This document shows positions 33,931-42,694 of a DNA stretch of 64,000 nt, piece after piece. This stretch comes from Planctomycetota bacterium (GTDB taxonomy: Bacteria > Planctomycetota > UBA1135 > GCA-002686595), in contig DUCM01000014.1 in assembly GCA_012959785.1 (NCBI GenBank), forward strand, positions 186,001 to 250,000, given 5' to 3'. Position 1 is the first letter of the stretch. Each line of letters opens with the position of its first letter. A program made the position numbers and the translations under genes. Below the pieces are notes generated by a model. That model ran no database searches, was not told the DNA's origin, and saw only the letters and a program-made list of their open reading frames with translations.

Positions 33931-35331
33931 CTATAGCAGGTCCTGGGCCGGGTGTGTTGGCGTGCGCAGGGTCCGCAGGAAGGTCAGGACAGCGATCTTG
34001 TGGATGTCGGACAGGGCGTCGAATGAGTTACGCACAGCCAAGGCTTCGCCACCATGCAACAGAATCGCCTCGGTCAGAGTCGTGGCGCGGCCGTCGTGCA
34101 TGTAGGGAGCGGTGTCAGCAATGCCCCAGAGGCGCGCCGTCACGAACTGATCGTCCAGAGGGTGCCCAAATGTTTCCTTCAGGCCCAAGCCCATGTCGTG
34201 TCGCTTGAGGTCCGAGAAAAGCGGCACTTTGATGCCGCCACCGAGGGTGGTGGCAAAACCGGCGGGTCCCGCTGCAAGGTCTGCAGCGTAGAAGACATTG
34301 GCTAGGGGGTCGTCGTGAATTTCTGGCTGCGAATAGGTCAGGTTGGTGGTCAGCGTGGTCAGATTAGGCACATGGCACCCCGAGCAGCCAATCTGCCGAA
34401 AAATGCGCGAGCCGAGCCGCGCCGCGCCGGTCAGGACTTCGGCTTTGGGGCGTTCAAGGTTGGTGCCGAAGATGTGCAGCGCTGAGAGTTCCCCAATCAG
34501 AATTTCGTCGACAACACCGTCGCCATCTCCATCAATTCCGGCGCCAACGGCCTCGGAGGGCTGCATGCCCATGTGAAACTGCAAGGCGCCGATGTCGAAC
34601 TGCCTGACCGTGGCGTTGTCACCTTTGCGACCGAAGGGCTTGACCACCAAGTCGTCGTCCACACCCTCGATGCCAGTAGAGTCCTGGACGCCAACGCTGG
34701 AGAAGCTGATCGTGCCAAAGCTTACGCCCTTGGAAACGAGCGGAACCGAAGTGCCGGGTGCGCTCATGGCCAGTGCCTTCTGCACTTGGAGATCGGCGGT
34801 CATTTCCTTGCCGAGTAGCTCGACTCCGCCCGATCCGAACAGGAAGGGCGGGTTGATGTAGCGACCGTTGAAAAACGAGTGGCCCAGGGCGAGCGTATCG
34901 TCGACATCAATTTCTGTGGGCTGGAAGATAGCGTTGTTGTTGCTGCCGCCCACTCCGCCGATGGCGAAGGTGAAGGGCACGGTGGCGTTGCTGCCGACGG
35001 AATGACATTCCTGGCAGTTCTGCGCGTCGAGGCCGTTGACACGCAGGAAGGTTCCGTTGTTTTGCAGCGTGGGCCGGCCGCCGGGGCTGGTTGTATCCGC
35101 CAGGTTCTCGGGGCCGTCGCCGTAGCCGTCAAGCTTGTTGAAGGGCGTCGCAAAAATCTTGAGTCCGGCCTTGCGGATGTCCAGCAGGGTCATGCCGCCG
35201 CCGGTAATGTCTGCCTGTGTTGTCCGGTTGGTGCCGAGGGCGGGGCCTTCGCCGGGAGGCGCCTGGGCGCTCGCAGAAATTGTAAGCGCCAGCAGAACCG
35301 AGCCCGTGCTTCCAAGTTTGGTTGAGATCAT
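33931..35331 (-). CDS. Exported di-haem c-type oxidoreductase
   Basis: This 466-residue protein starts at ATG 35331 with a signal peptide (LLALTISASAQA, cleavage after AQA). Two haem-binding motifs are visible, CQECH near residue 108 and CSGCH near 319. The second lies in SRIFRQIGCSGCHVPNL and the C-terminus has YMHDGRATTLTEAILLHGGE, both as in the bacterial di-haem oxidoreductase (DHOR) and cytochrome c peroxidase group. It would act in the periplasm on an unknown electron donor. A terminator follows within 30 bases. It is flanked upstream by an ABC ATPase gene with its own terminator, so it is probably a single-gene unit. Confidence 0.9.
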   Translation of the reverse strand: MISTKLGSTGSVLLALTISASAQAPPGEGPALGTNRTTQADITGGGMTLLDIRKAGLKIFATPFNKLDGYGDGPENLADTTSPGGRPTLQNNGTFLRVNGLDAQNCQECHSVGSNATVPFTFAIGGVGGSNNNAIFQPTEIDVDDTLALGHSFFNGRYINPPFLFGSGGVELLGKEMTADLQVQKALAMSAPGTSVPLVSKGVSFGTISFSSVGVQDSTGIEGVDDDLVVKPFGRKGDNATVRQFDIGALQFHMGMQPSEAVGAGIDGDGDGVVDEILIGELSALHIFGTNLERPKAEVLTGAARLGSRIFRQIGCSGCHVPNLTTLTTNLTYSQPEIHDDPLANVFYAADLAAGPAGFATTLGGGIKVPLFSDLKRHDMGLGLKETFGHPLDDQFVTARLWGIADTAPYMHDGRATTLTEAILLHGGEALAVRNSFDALSDIHKIAVLTFLRTLRTPTHPAQDLL

Positions 35332-35521
35332 GTTGGGAAAATGTGGATTTGGGGAATGGCTACCCGGCCGTGTCTCCAGCGCTTCTACATCCCTCGGATG
35401 GAATAACTCGGGAGGATCGCGCTGGAGAAACCGACCTACCCGGTATGCTAACTCTAGTGGGAGTTTCGTGTGGGCAAATCTGGAGAGGTGACGACGAGAT
35501 CAGCATCCCTTAGGAATCTCC
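35332..35521. other. Upstream region of the di-haem oxidoreductase gene
   Basis: This gap carries no gene. It must hold the promoter of the reverse-strand oxidoreductase gene, but I see no convincing element. Confidence 0.3.
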
Positions 35522-35580
35522 AAAAAAGGTCGAGGCAAGCTCGCCGGTGACCACCGAGTCTCTGCTGAGTCTTTGCCTCG
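35522..35580 (-). terminator. Terminator after ABC ATPase gene, reverse strand
   Basis: Arms CGAGGCAA (35531-35538) and TTGCCTCG (35573-35580) enclose a second small stem, with six T on the reverse strand just after (plus-strand A 35522-35527). It lies 35 bases beyond the stop of the ABC ATPase gene. Confidence 0.65.
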
Positions 35581-35615
35581 CGGAGACTTCTGATTCCATC
35601 GAGGCAACTTCGGCG

Positions 35616-36440
35616 TCAGTCCCGGAACCCTTCGTCTGACCCCGGCGTCATACCCAGGAGCAACTCTTTCGCGCGTTCGGTGGGATCGGCGGCGTGGGCC
35701 ACGCGGGCGAAGACTTCTTCGAGCGTGCCTTCGCTGCCCGCCCGTTGGCGCAGTTCGTCCAGGGTTCCCAATCCGGCCAGGCGACCCTCGTGGAGAATCG
35801 CCATGCGATCGCAGACGCGCTCGACGACATCGAGCAAGTGCGAGGTGTAGAGCACCGCGCCGCCGCGATTGGCCCAGGTGCGCAGGACTTCCTTGAACAT
35901 GGCGGTGGTGGGCGCGTCGAGGCCGGATAGTGGTTCGTCGAGCACCAAGAGCGGTGGATGGGGCAAGAGCGCGCAGGCCAGGGCCACCTTCTGGCGCATG
36001 CCACGAGATATTTGGCCCACGGGGGCGTCGCTTCTTTGGGAGAGCTCCAGGCTCTCGAGCAGGCGTGCGCTCTCGGCCTCGAAAAAGCCGGGTTTGAGAC
36101 CGTGCAGGCGGCCCACCAGGCTGAGGTGTTGACGGGGGCTCAGGTTGGCGTAGAGCGGCGCGCCGTCGGGCACGAAGGAGAGTGCTCGACGCGCTGCGAG
36201 GGGATCGGCGCTGGTGTCGTGGCCGTCGACTTCTACCTTGCCCGCATCGGGCTGCAAGAGTCCGCACAACAAGCGCAGGGCTGTGGTCTTGCCCGCGCCG
36301 TTGGGGCCGAGTAAACCCAGGACTTCGCCGGCGCGCACTTCCAGGTCGAAGTCCACCAGGGCCTTCTGGCCGTTGAAGCTCTTGGTCGCGCCTATGAAGC
36401 GCGCCAGAGAGGCGGGGTCGGGTGTCGGCACCCGACCCAA
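35616..36440 (-). CDS. ABC transporter ATP-binding protein
   Basis: This 274-residue ATPase has Walker A LLGPNGAGKTTALRLL near residue 45, the signature GQISRGMRQK (a divergent LSGGQ), and Walker B LLVLDEPLSGLDAPT. It is of the ABC-2 exporter type, probably driving export of a lipid, polymer or drug. The start is TTG 36440, one base after the stop of the gene upstream, supported by GAGG in the correct place; GTG 36431 is an alternative. No permease gene is adjacent; the membrane protein at 21978-23444 is the only candidate in the window. Confidence 0.85.
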   Translation of the reverse strand: MGRVPTPDPASLARFIGATKSFNGQKALVDFDLEVRAGEVLGLLGPNGAGKTTALRLLCGLLQPDAGKVEVDGHDTSADPLAARRALSFVPDGAPLYANLSPRQHLSLVGRLHGLKPGFFEAESARLLESLELSQRSDAPVGQISRGMRQKVALACALLPHPPLLVLDEPLSGLDAPTTAMFKEVLRTWANRGGAVLYTSHLLDVVERVCDRMAILHEGRLAGLGTLDELRQRAGSEGTLEEVFARVAHAADPTERAKELLLGMTPGSDEGFRD

Positions 36441-36441
36441 G

Positions 36442-37179
36442 TTACGCGACCTCGTCCTCGTGTTCGAGCATCGTGATCGTGGCGCCGATTTCTTCGGTCA
36501 GTTGATCCACGATCTCCTGCATGCGCGTCTTGGAGATGCCCTGGGGCTGGCCTTTGCGATGGCGCGGCGGCGGGCTGGTAATCTGGATTTCCTCGGGCTT
36601 CACATCCCGCAGGCGCCTGATCCAGCCATTGATCTCGGCCTCGGTGGAGTTGTCGACCTTGCCGCGCACAAAGTTGGCCCGCACGATGACCCGATCGAGG
36701 GTCGCTAGCTGGCTGACGATTTCACCGAGGTGAGTCGTCTTGCGGCCGGTGAGGGCCTTGAAGGTCTTGACCGTGCCGCATTCCAGGCGCACCACCGAGT
36801 TGTTGTAGAAGCCTAGGGCCACGCGCACTTCAGCATCGTCGAGGACCTCGAAATTGGTCATCAGGTTGAGCTTGGCCCTGGGAAACCACTTGTCCCGCAG
36901 GGCCCTCATGTTTTCGGAGATCTCCCGAAATCCGGGGTGCAGGGTGGGGTCGACTTGCGACCCGACGACCAGGATGTTCTGGAGCTTGTCACCACCCTTG
37001 GAAAGCCGCATGAGTTCCTGGGCCGCCAGGGTGACCACAACGGCGGCCCGCGGGAGGCGGTTGTCGCGGCTGATGGCCAGGGTCGAATCCAGCCCGCCGA
37101 GGTCGATCCGCAGGTGCTGGCCCCAGCGCGGGGTGCGGGAGGGGCCGGTGATAACGCAGGAGGGATTCAGAACAGCCAT
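36442..37179 (-). CDS. Radical-SAM-like protein (COG0731 type) without the Cys motif
   Basis: This 245-residue protein lines up along its length with COG0731-type radical SAM proteins. GPSRTPRWGQHLRIDL corresponds to their N-terminal GPV-SRRLG-SLG-DL segment, VDPTLHPGFREI to GEPTLHPDFGEI, and LNLMTNFEVLDDAEVRVAL to their strand-helix pair; VRANFVRGKVDN and KPEEIQITSPP follow in the right order. But the CxxxCxxC motif that binds the 4Fe-4S cluster is absent; the matching part reads LDSTLAISRDNRLP, and only two cysteines occur in the protein. The activity therefore cannot be standard radical SAM chemistry. The stop is one base from the ABC ATPase start, so the two are coupled. Confidence 0.7.
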   Translation of the reverse strand: MAVLNPSCVITGPSRTPRWGQHLRIDLGGLDSTLAISRDNRLPRAAVVVTLAAQELMRLSKGGDKLQNILVVGSQVDPTLHPGFREISENMRALRDKWFPRAKLNLMTNFEVLDDAEVRVALGFYNNSVVRLECGTVKTFKALTGRKTTHLGEIVSQLATLDRVIVRANFVRGKVDNSTEAEINGWIRRLRDVKPEEIQITSPPPRHRKGQPQGISKTRMQEIVDQLTEEIGATITMLEHEDEVA

Positions 37180-37306
37180 GGAGAGTCTTTGAGAGGTGCC
37201 TTAGGGCTGGGCGGGCCCGCAATGGGACCTTGAAGGGCCGAGAGGGGCTTGGGAAGCCTCTCTTGAGGGCAAGAAGTCCCTGTTTCGCGTAATCAGGGGC
37301 CAGCCA

Positions 37307-37477
37307 TCATAGAGGTTCATGGGGCCCCTGACTAGCCTCTCCTGACTCCCTTTTCATGGGCTCGGTGGCCTGGGGACGGCCGACCCGAAGGGCCAGAGCC
37401 CCTCCCAGCAGCCCTAGAACCCATCTCAGAGGGTGTTCTGCCCAGCCGTACAAGATGGATTGGATAAGATCTGCCAT
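37307..37477 (-). CDS. Possible small single-helix membrane protein
   Basis: This is a 56-residue open frame beginning ADLIQSILYGWAEHPLRW and continuing with a hydrophobic VLGLLGGALALRVG segment, followed by a charged tail. A TATTCC hexamer lies 14 bases before the ATG, the same layout as other leaderless starts. No family is recognised and the region is otherwise non-coding, so it may be spurious. Confidence 0.3.
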   Translation of the reverse strand: MADLIQSILYGWAEHPLRWVLGLLGGALALRVGRPQATEPMKRESGEASQGPHEPL

Positions 37478-37607
37478 GTAAATTAGGAATATCTGGGGGT
37501 TATGTTTGGGTGTATGGGCCCCGGGGTCTGTTGTGTAGGGAGACCCGTGTTTAGAGCAGATAATGGTAAGATAGAATGAAGAAAAGATCCTTCGCTGAAG
37601 CCCTGGC

Positions 37608-37624
37608 GGTACATAAATTGTACC
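37608..37624. repeat. Inverted repeat GGTACA-N5-TGTACC
   Basis: Two 6-base arms with a 5-base AT spacer lie in the AT-rich part of the long gap. The sequence is followed by CTTTTC, so it could be a regulator-binding site or a weak terminator. Confidence 0.4.
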
Positions 37625-37854
37625 CTTTTCTGCCACTCCACTTTCCAGACGCGCCCGGGCCCAATTCGTCACGGGCTCCTGGGCTGATCCCCCCTGGCCC
37701 ACAGAACCCTGCGCCGACCAAGTAGGAAGACGCAAATTACCAGGAGGCCAATCTTGAGCCTGCCAGAGGCCAACGGGGTGGCTGGTTGCTCAACCCCGGA
37801 GGGCCCGAGAATGGTGGTCGAAGGCCTGGGAGCCGGATGATCTCTTCCCGCTGC

Positions 37855-37884
37855 TTGACAGTCTTCTCCAGGCAGCCATAGACT
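37855..37884 (+). promoter_or_regulatory. Candidate sigma70-type promoter for the nuo operon
   Basis: TTGACA (37855-37860) and TAGACT (37879-37884) are 18 bases apart. The start of nuoA is about 240 bases downstream, so a long 5' leader would result. Confidence 0.45.
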
Positions 37885-38124
37885 CCTCGCCAAAAATCGG
37901 GCCCAATGCGCACCCCAGCCCTTTCCCAGCAGCCTGGCTCAACCCCTCGTCGGCGCCATCTGCCGCTGCTCAGGGGTTGGCGCAGGCCCAACCTCTCCCC
38001 TCCTCCGGCCCCTTCCACCCCCCCCGCCCCCCAGGCGGCGTCCCTTCGGCGACGACACCTTCCGCGGCGATGACCCGCGGCACTCCCACTTCCCGCGAAC
38101 CGACCTGGCTTCCCGCGAACCTGC

Positions 38125-38649
38125 ATGTACTTCGACTACCTCAATGTCTTCCTGTTCGCCTCGGTCGGGTTCATCTTCGTCTTCGCCAATGTGCTGATCG
38201 GTTCGCTCATCCGTCCCAAGCGCAAACACCCCGAAGGCCTCGAGGTCTATGAATGTGGTGAAGAAGCTATCGGCGAGACCTGGATCAAGTTCGACATCCG
38301 CTACTACACCGTGGCCTTGGTGTATGTGATCTTCGCTGTCGAGATTGCTTTTCTGTTTCCCTGGGCCATCGTGCTCACCGATGCCATGGCGGGTACTGGT
38401 GCAGCAGAGGGCGCGGGCATCGGCCTGTTTGCATTGGTGGAGGGCTTGATGTTCATTGCCATCCTGTTCCTCGGCCTGTGGTATGTGTGGGCGAAGGGCG
38501 ACCTCGATTGGGTGCTGGCCTATTCCTCGAAGGAATTCGAGGGCAACGCACCGGGCAGCGCTGGCAAGCTGGGCCAGAGCGTTGAGGAACTAAAGGCTGC
38601 CAGCGAAGCGGAAGCCGAAGAAAGCGACGACAGCGACGAAGCCGCCTGA
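38125..38649 (+). CDS. nuoA: NADH-quinone oxidoreductase subunit A
   Basis: This 174-residue inner-membrane subunit of complex I has three transmembrane helices and the conserved loop [20 protein letters not shown] between helices 1 and 2, which helps form the quinone site. The C-terminus has an acidic extension ([13 protein letters not shown]), longer than usual. It is the first gene of an 11-gene complex I operon. Confidence 0.93.
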   Translation: MYFDYLNVFLFASVGFIFVFANVLIGSLIRPKRKHPEGLEVYECGEEAIGETWIKFDIRYYTVALVYVIFAVEIAFLFPWAIVLTDAMAGTGAAEGAGIGLFALVEGLMFIAILFLGLWYVWAKGDLDWVLAYSSKEFEGNAPGSAGKLGQSVEELKAASEAEAEESDDSDEAA

Positions 38650-38674
38650 GCTCCGCGCAACTCCAACCGACATC

Positions 38675-39175
38675 ATGGCTATTCTAGAACACGCATTCGA
38701 AGAGAACCTGCTCACCACAAAGGTGGACTGGCTTTTGAATTGGGCCAAGCTGAACAGCATCTGGCCCATGACCTTCGGCCTCGCTTGCTGTGCCATCGAG
38801 ATGATGGCGGTGGGGGCCGCGCACCATGACATCGACCGTTTTGGCGCGGGAGCTTTCCGCGCCACGCCGCGCCAGGCGGACTTGATGATCGTGGCCGGCA
38901 CGGTCAACTTCAAGATGGCCGAGCGTGTCAAGCGGCTCTACGACCAGATGCCGCACCCGAAATATGTGATTGCCATGGGCGCTTGCGCCACCGGCGGCGG
39001 GCCCTACCACAAGTTTGGCTACACCGTGGTCAAGGGTGTCGACCGCGTGATCCCGGTGGACATCTACATCGCCGGTTGCCCGCCCCGGCCCGAAGCTTTG
39101 CTCGAAGGCTTGATGGCCTTGCAAAACAAGATGCGCAGAACTTCGATCATTCGCAAGCCGGCACAGATTGCCTGA
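38675..39175 (+). CDS. nuoB: NADH-quinone oxidoreductase subunit B
   Basis: This 166-residue peripheral subunit carries the last iron-sulphur cluster (N2). Its cysteines are in [20 protein letters not shown] and [13 protein letters not shown]. It is short and typical. It starts 25 bases after nuoA. Confidence 0.95.
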   Translation: MAILEHAFEENLLTTKVDWLLNWAKLNSIWPMTFGLACCAIEMMAVGAAHHDIDRFGAGAFRATPRQADLMIVAGTVNFKMAERVKRLYDQMPHPKYVIAMGACATGGGPYHKFGYTVVKGVDRVIPVDIYIAGCPPRPEALLEGLMALQNKMRRTSIIRKPAQIA

Positions 39176-39195
39176 GGGAAACGGACAGCAACCCC

Positions 39196-39714
39196 ATGGA
39201 TTTCCAAGGCATTCACGATCATCTGCGGTTGATCAACGCGCCCGGCTTGTTGCGCGCCGATGAACCGCGGGCGGCGAACCCCGAGGACAAGAAGGACAAG
39301 GGTCGCGGAGGCGACGCCTACCTCGTGGTGGAAGCGGACGCTTTGGCGTCATTCCTGGAGACCTGCCGCGATGATGAGCGCCTCTCCTTTGAAATCCTGG
39401 CTGACTTGACAGCCGTCGATCCGGGCAAGGACGACGAGGATTTCTGGATGATCGTGCAACTCCTGTCAGTGACCTTGCGGCACCGTCTGGCGATCAAGGC
39501 CTTGGTGCCCAAGGATCCCGGCCAGATCCCGAGTTCGAGCGCGGTTTACCGCGCCGCCCAGTGGCACGAACGGGAATGCGCCGAAATGTTCGGCATCGAG
39601 TTCACGGGCCACCCCGACCCGCGCAACATTCTCCTGCCGGATGACTGGCCGGGCTCACCCCTGCGCAAGGACTACGAGTTCCCCACCGAGTACCGCGGCA
39701 TCTCCTGCGAATAG
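39196..39714 (+). CDS. nuoC: NADH-quinone oxidoreductase subunit C
   Basis: This 172-residue 30-kDa-type subunit has the conserved C-terminal signature HERECAEMFGIEFTGHPDPR followed by LRKDYEFPTEYRG. It packs between subunits B and D. ATG 39196 lies 20 bases after the nuoB stop. The N-terminus contains a charged insert near residues 25-38 (NPEDKKDKGRGGD). It is separate from nuoD, unlike the fused nuoCD of E. coli. Confidence 0.93.
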   Translation: MDFQGIHDHLRLINAPGLLRADEPRAANPEDKKDKGRGGDAYLVVEADALASFLETCRDDERLSFEILADLTAVDPGKDDEDFWMIVQLLSVTLRHRLAIKALVPKDPGQIPSSSAVYRAAQWHERECAEMFGIEFTGHPDPRNILLPDDWPGSPLRKDYEFPTEYRGISCE

Positions 39715-39745
39715 GCGATTTTTCGAGAGAATCTGAACACAGCGC

Positions 39746-40951
39746 ATGGCGACCGAGCACAAACCTTCCATCACTTTCCATCCCGAGCCCCGGAACCTCC
39801 CCGGGGGCGAGCGGGAGTACATGATGGATGTGTCCACATCCGATCTAGAGGTCAACATGGGTCCCCAACACCCTGCGACCCACGGGGTGATGAAGATCCT
39901 GATCCGCACCGACGGCGAACTCGTCACCGCGGCTCAACCGCACCTTGGATTCCTGCATCGCTGTGCCGAGAAGATCGGTGAGAATGTCGAGTGGTTGCAG
40001 TACCTGCCGTACACCGACCGCTACGACTATCTGGCGTCGATGAACAACAACCTGGGTTACTCGATGGCGGTCGAGAAGCTGCTGGATGTCGAGATCCCTC
40101 AGCGTGCGGTGATGTTGCGCATGATCTGCGTTGAACTGAACCGCATCGCCTCGGCTCTCGTGGCTTTTGGAACTTACGGCCTCGACCTGGGCGCCATCAC
40201 GCCTTTCCTGTACGCCTTCCGCGAGCGCGAGTGGCTCTTGATGATTTTCGAAAAGATCTGCGGCGCGCGTCTGACCTACAGCTATCTGCGCATCGGCGGC
40301 GTGTTCAACGACGCGCCCCCAGGCTGGTTGGAAGAAGTCAGCCACTTCTGCGATGTCTTTGAGGAGAAATGGCAGGAGTACTACGACCTCCTGATGGTCA
40401 ATCACATTTTCGTCAAGCGCACTGCAGACATCGGCGTAATCACCAAGGAACAAGCCCTCGACTTTGGCCTCACCGGGCCGATGTTGCGCGGCTCGGGCGT
40501 CGATTTCGACTTGCGCCGCGATGTGCCCTACCTGCGCTACAAGGAAGCCTACGACGCTGGTGCCTGGAAGGTGCCCGTGGGCAGCGGCGAGAAGGGCACC
40601 GTGGGTGACTGCTGGGACCGCATCTTCGTCCGCGTGCAGGAGATGATGGAGTCCCTCAGCCTCGTGCGCTGGTGCCTCGAAAACATCGAAGAGGGCCCCA
40701 TCATCGGCGACATCGCCAAGACACTCAAGGTCCCGCCGGGCGAAGCCTATGTGGGCATCGAAAACCCTCGCGGAGAGCTAGGACACTACGCTGTTTCCGA
40801 CGGCGGAAAGGTGGCCGTGCGCTGTCGTGTGCGCGGGCCTTCGTTCTGCAATCTGGCCATCCTCGAAGACATCATGCCGGGCACACTGTTGGGCGATGCC
40901 GTCGCCATCATCGGTTCGACGGATGTCGTGATCGGAGAAACGGATCGTTAG
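39746..40951 (+). CDS. nuoD: NADH-quinone oxidoreductase subunit D
   Basis: This 401-residue 49-kDa-type subunit forms the quinone pocket with subunit B. It has NMGPQHPATHGVMKILI near residue 37, HRCAEKIGENVEWLQ and the C-terminal IIGSTDVVIGETDR. It lies 31 bases after nuoC. The next gene, nuoH, starts 4 bases after its stop, where in 14-subunit operons nuoE, F and G would be found. Confidence 0.95.
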   Translation: MATEHKPSITFHPEPRNLPGGEREYMMDVSTSDLEVNMGPQHPATHGVMKILIRTDGELVTAAQPHLGFLHRCAEKIGENVEWLQYLPYTDRYDYLASMNNNLGYSMAVEKLLDVEIPQRAVMLRMICVELNRIASALVAFGTYGLDLGAITPFLYAFREREWLLMIFEKICGARLTYSYLRIGGVFNDAPPGWLEEVSHFCDVFEEKWQEYYDLLMVNHIFVKRTADIGVITKEQALDFGLTGPMLRGSGVDFDLRRDVPYLRYKEAYDAGAWKVPVGSGEKGTVGDCWDRIFVRVQEMMESLSLVRWCLENIEEGPIIGDIAKTLKVPPGEAYVGIENPRGELGHYAVSDGGKVAVRCRVRGPSFCNLAILEDIMPGTLLGDAVAIIGSTDVVIGETDR

Positions 40952-40955
40952 CGCC

Positions 40956-42113
40956 ATGGCTGCACTCCCGATAGCCCTGAACGCGGCCCAGGCCGCCCTC
41001 GAGGTGGCCTCTAGCGAAGGCGGCAACCTGACCCTCGACTTGCTCAAGCAGTACGCCCCCGAAAGCGTGCCTGCCTGGATCCTGCCCCTGACCGCGGCCG
41101 CCGTCAGCGTGGGCATTGTCGTCGCCGTCATCGCGTTGCTTGCTCTCACCTCGGTTTGGCTCGAACGCAAGGTCTCCGGCCACATCCAATGCCGCTACGG
41201 CCCCATGTATGCAGGCGGTTGGCATGGTTGGGCCCAGTCGATCGCTGATGGCATCAAGCTCTTGATGAAGGAGGACATGATCCCGCTGGGAGCCGACCGC
41301 GCCCTGTTTGTCATCGCGCCAGCATTGGTGTTGGGCGCCATCTTTGGCGCTTTCGTGGCCATGCCGCTCTCGCCAGACTTTTTCTTCGCCGACCTACACC
41401 TGGGTGCTTTCTTCATCCTGGGCATGAGTTCCCTGACCACCATCGGCGTGGTCATGGCAGGTTGGGCATCGAACTCAAAGTGGTCGCTCTATGGCGCCAT
41501 GCGCGAGGCAGCTCAGGTCGTGGCCTATGAGATTCCCCTGGGCCTTTCGCTCATGGTGCCCTTGATCGTGGCGGGCACATTCAACTTGCTAGACGCTTCT
41601 GCGGGCCAGTCGGATTGGTGGGGTATGGGTTGGTACATCTTCAAGAACCCCTTCGTGTTGCCCGCCGGCCTCTTGTTCTTCGTGTCCTCCCTGGCCGAAA
41701 CCAAGCGCGCACCCTTTGACTTGCCCGAGGCCGAGTCCGAACTCGTCGCGGGGTTCTTGACCGAGTACTCAGGCATTCGCTGGTCCTTCTTCTTCATGGA
41801 GGAGTACGCCGCGATGTACTTGATGAGCCTGATGGCGGCGGTGTTCTTCCTGGGGGGCTTCGAGAGCCCCTTCCTGCACTTTGCAAAGGCCGCTGAACTG
41901 CCCGTAATCGTCTGCAACCTGATCGCGGCAGTAACCCTGATCACCAAATCGATGATTGGCGTGATTGTGATGATGTGGGTGCGCTGGACTCTGCCGCGCG
42001 TGCGCATCGATCAGGTCATGACCATGGGATACAAATACTTGACACCTCTCGCGCTCCTGTGCGTTCTCGGCGCAGCCCTCTGGGAGGCCGGCAAGGTCTT
42101 GATCTTCGAATGA
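40956..42113 (+). CDS. nuoH: NADH-quinone oxidoreductase subunit H
   Basis: This 385-residue membrane subunit connects quinone reduction with proton pumping. The conserved segments are VSGHIQCRYGPMYAGGWHG near residue 73, YGAMREAAQVVAYEIP and RAPFDLPEAESELVAGF; about eight helices are visible. The N-terminus is longer than usual, with a non-conserved 35-residue segment. It overlaps nuoI by ATGA at 42110-42113. Confidence 0.94.
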   Translation: MAALPIALNAAQAALEVASSEGGNLTLDLLKQYAPESVPAWILPLTAAAVSVGIVVAVIALLALTSVWLERKVSGHIQCRYGPMYAGGWHGWAQSIADGIKLLMKEDMIPLGADRALFVIAPALVLGAIFGAFVAMPLSPDFFFADLHLGAFFILGMSSLTTIGVVMAGWASNSKWSLYGAMREAAQVVAYEIPLGLSLMVPLIVAGTFNLLDASAGQSDWWGMGWYIFKNPFVLPAGLLFFVSSLAETKRAPFDLPEAESELVAGFLTEYSGIRWSFFFMEEYAAMYLMSLMAAVFFLGGFESPFLHFAKAAELPVIVCNLIAAVTLITKSMIGVIVMMWVRWTLPRVRIDQVMTMGYKYLTPLALLCVLGAALWEAGKVLIFE

Positions 42114-42694
42114 AAACAACAATAAGTGCGCGCGAGCTGACGACGCCACGCGAGTGGGTCCAGAATGTTTGGGACGGGCTCTTCACCACCCTCGCTGGCA
42201 TGCGGATCACCGGTCGCTATCTCCTGCGGAAGCCGATCACGATCCAGTATCCCGACGAGCGCATGCCGATCCCCGATCGCTATCGTGGGATCCACTACCT
42301 CGAACAAGAGAAGTGCATCAACTGCCTCGCCTGCGCTCGGGCCTGTCCCATCGATTGCATCGAGATGGACGCCATCCGCCACGGCAAGGAACTCGAGTGG
42401 GTTTCCTTCTCGGTGGACTACCAGAAGTGCATGTTCTGCGAGTTGTGCGTCTACCCTTGCCCCAAGGACTGCATCCACATGGGCACCGAGTTTGCCTTCG
42501 TCACCGAAGACCGCAGTGAGCTGAAGCACGATCTCTTGTCCTTCAAGGGCATGAGCCGCGACGCGCGGGTTCGCAAGAAGGAAGCTGAAGAGAAGAAAGC
42601 CGCCAAAGCAGCGGCCAAGGAAGCCAAGGCTGCCGCCAAGGAGGCGCAAGCTGCGAGCGGCGACCAGCCCAAGGAGGAAGGCGACGATGGTTGA
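42110..42694 (+). CDS. nuoI: NADH-quinone oxidoreductase subunit I
   Basis: This 194-residue ferredoxin-like subunit holds two 4Fe-4S clusters (N6a and N6b): CINCLACARACPIDC near residue 72 and CMFCELCVYPCPKDC near 111. The C-terminal 40 residues are an Ala/Lys/Glu-rich helix (KKAAKAAAKEAKAAAKEA) not needed by the family. It overlaps nuoH at its start and nuoJ at its end. Confidence 0.94.
   Translation: MKTTISARELTTPREWVQNVWDGLFTTLAGMRITGRYLLRKPITIQYPDERMPIPDRYRGIHYLEQEKCINCLACARACPIDCIEMDAIRHGKELEWVSFSVDYQKCMFCELCVYPCPKDCIHMGTEFAFVTEDRSELKHDLLSFKGMSRDARVRKKEAEEKKAAKAAAKEAKAAAKEAQAASGDQPKEEGDDG

Larger units (their letters stand above)
37180..38124. other. Long regulatory/non-coding region ahead of complex I operon
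   Basis: Nearly 950 bases hold no confident gene. The part at 37470-37630 is notably richer in A and T than the rest of the window and contains an inverted repeat at 37608-37624. Near the end, CTTCCCGCGAACC occurs twice (about 38090-38120). I see no recognisable riboswitch or tRNA. Confidence 0.5.

Noticed and set aside
42580-42690. Ala/Lys-rich coding repeat at the end of nuoI as a repeat element or frameshift
   Set aside because: The frame is continuous to a normal stop that overlaps nuoJ; it is a low-complexity tail.
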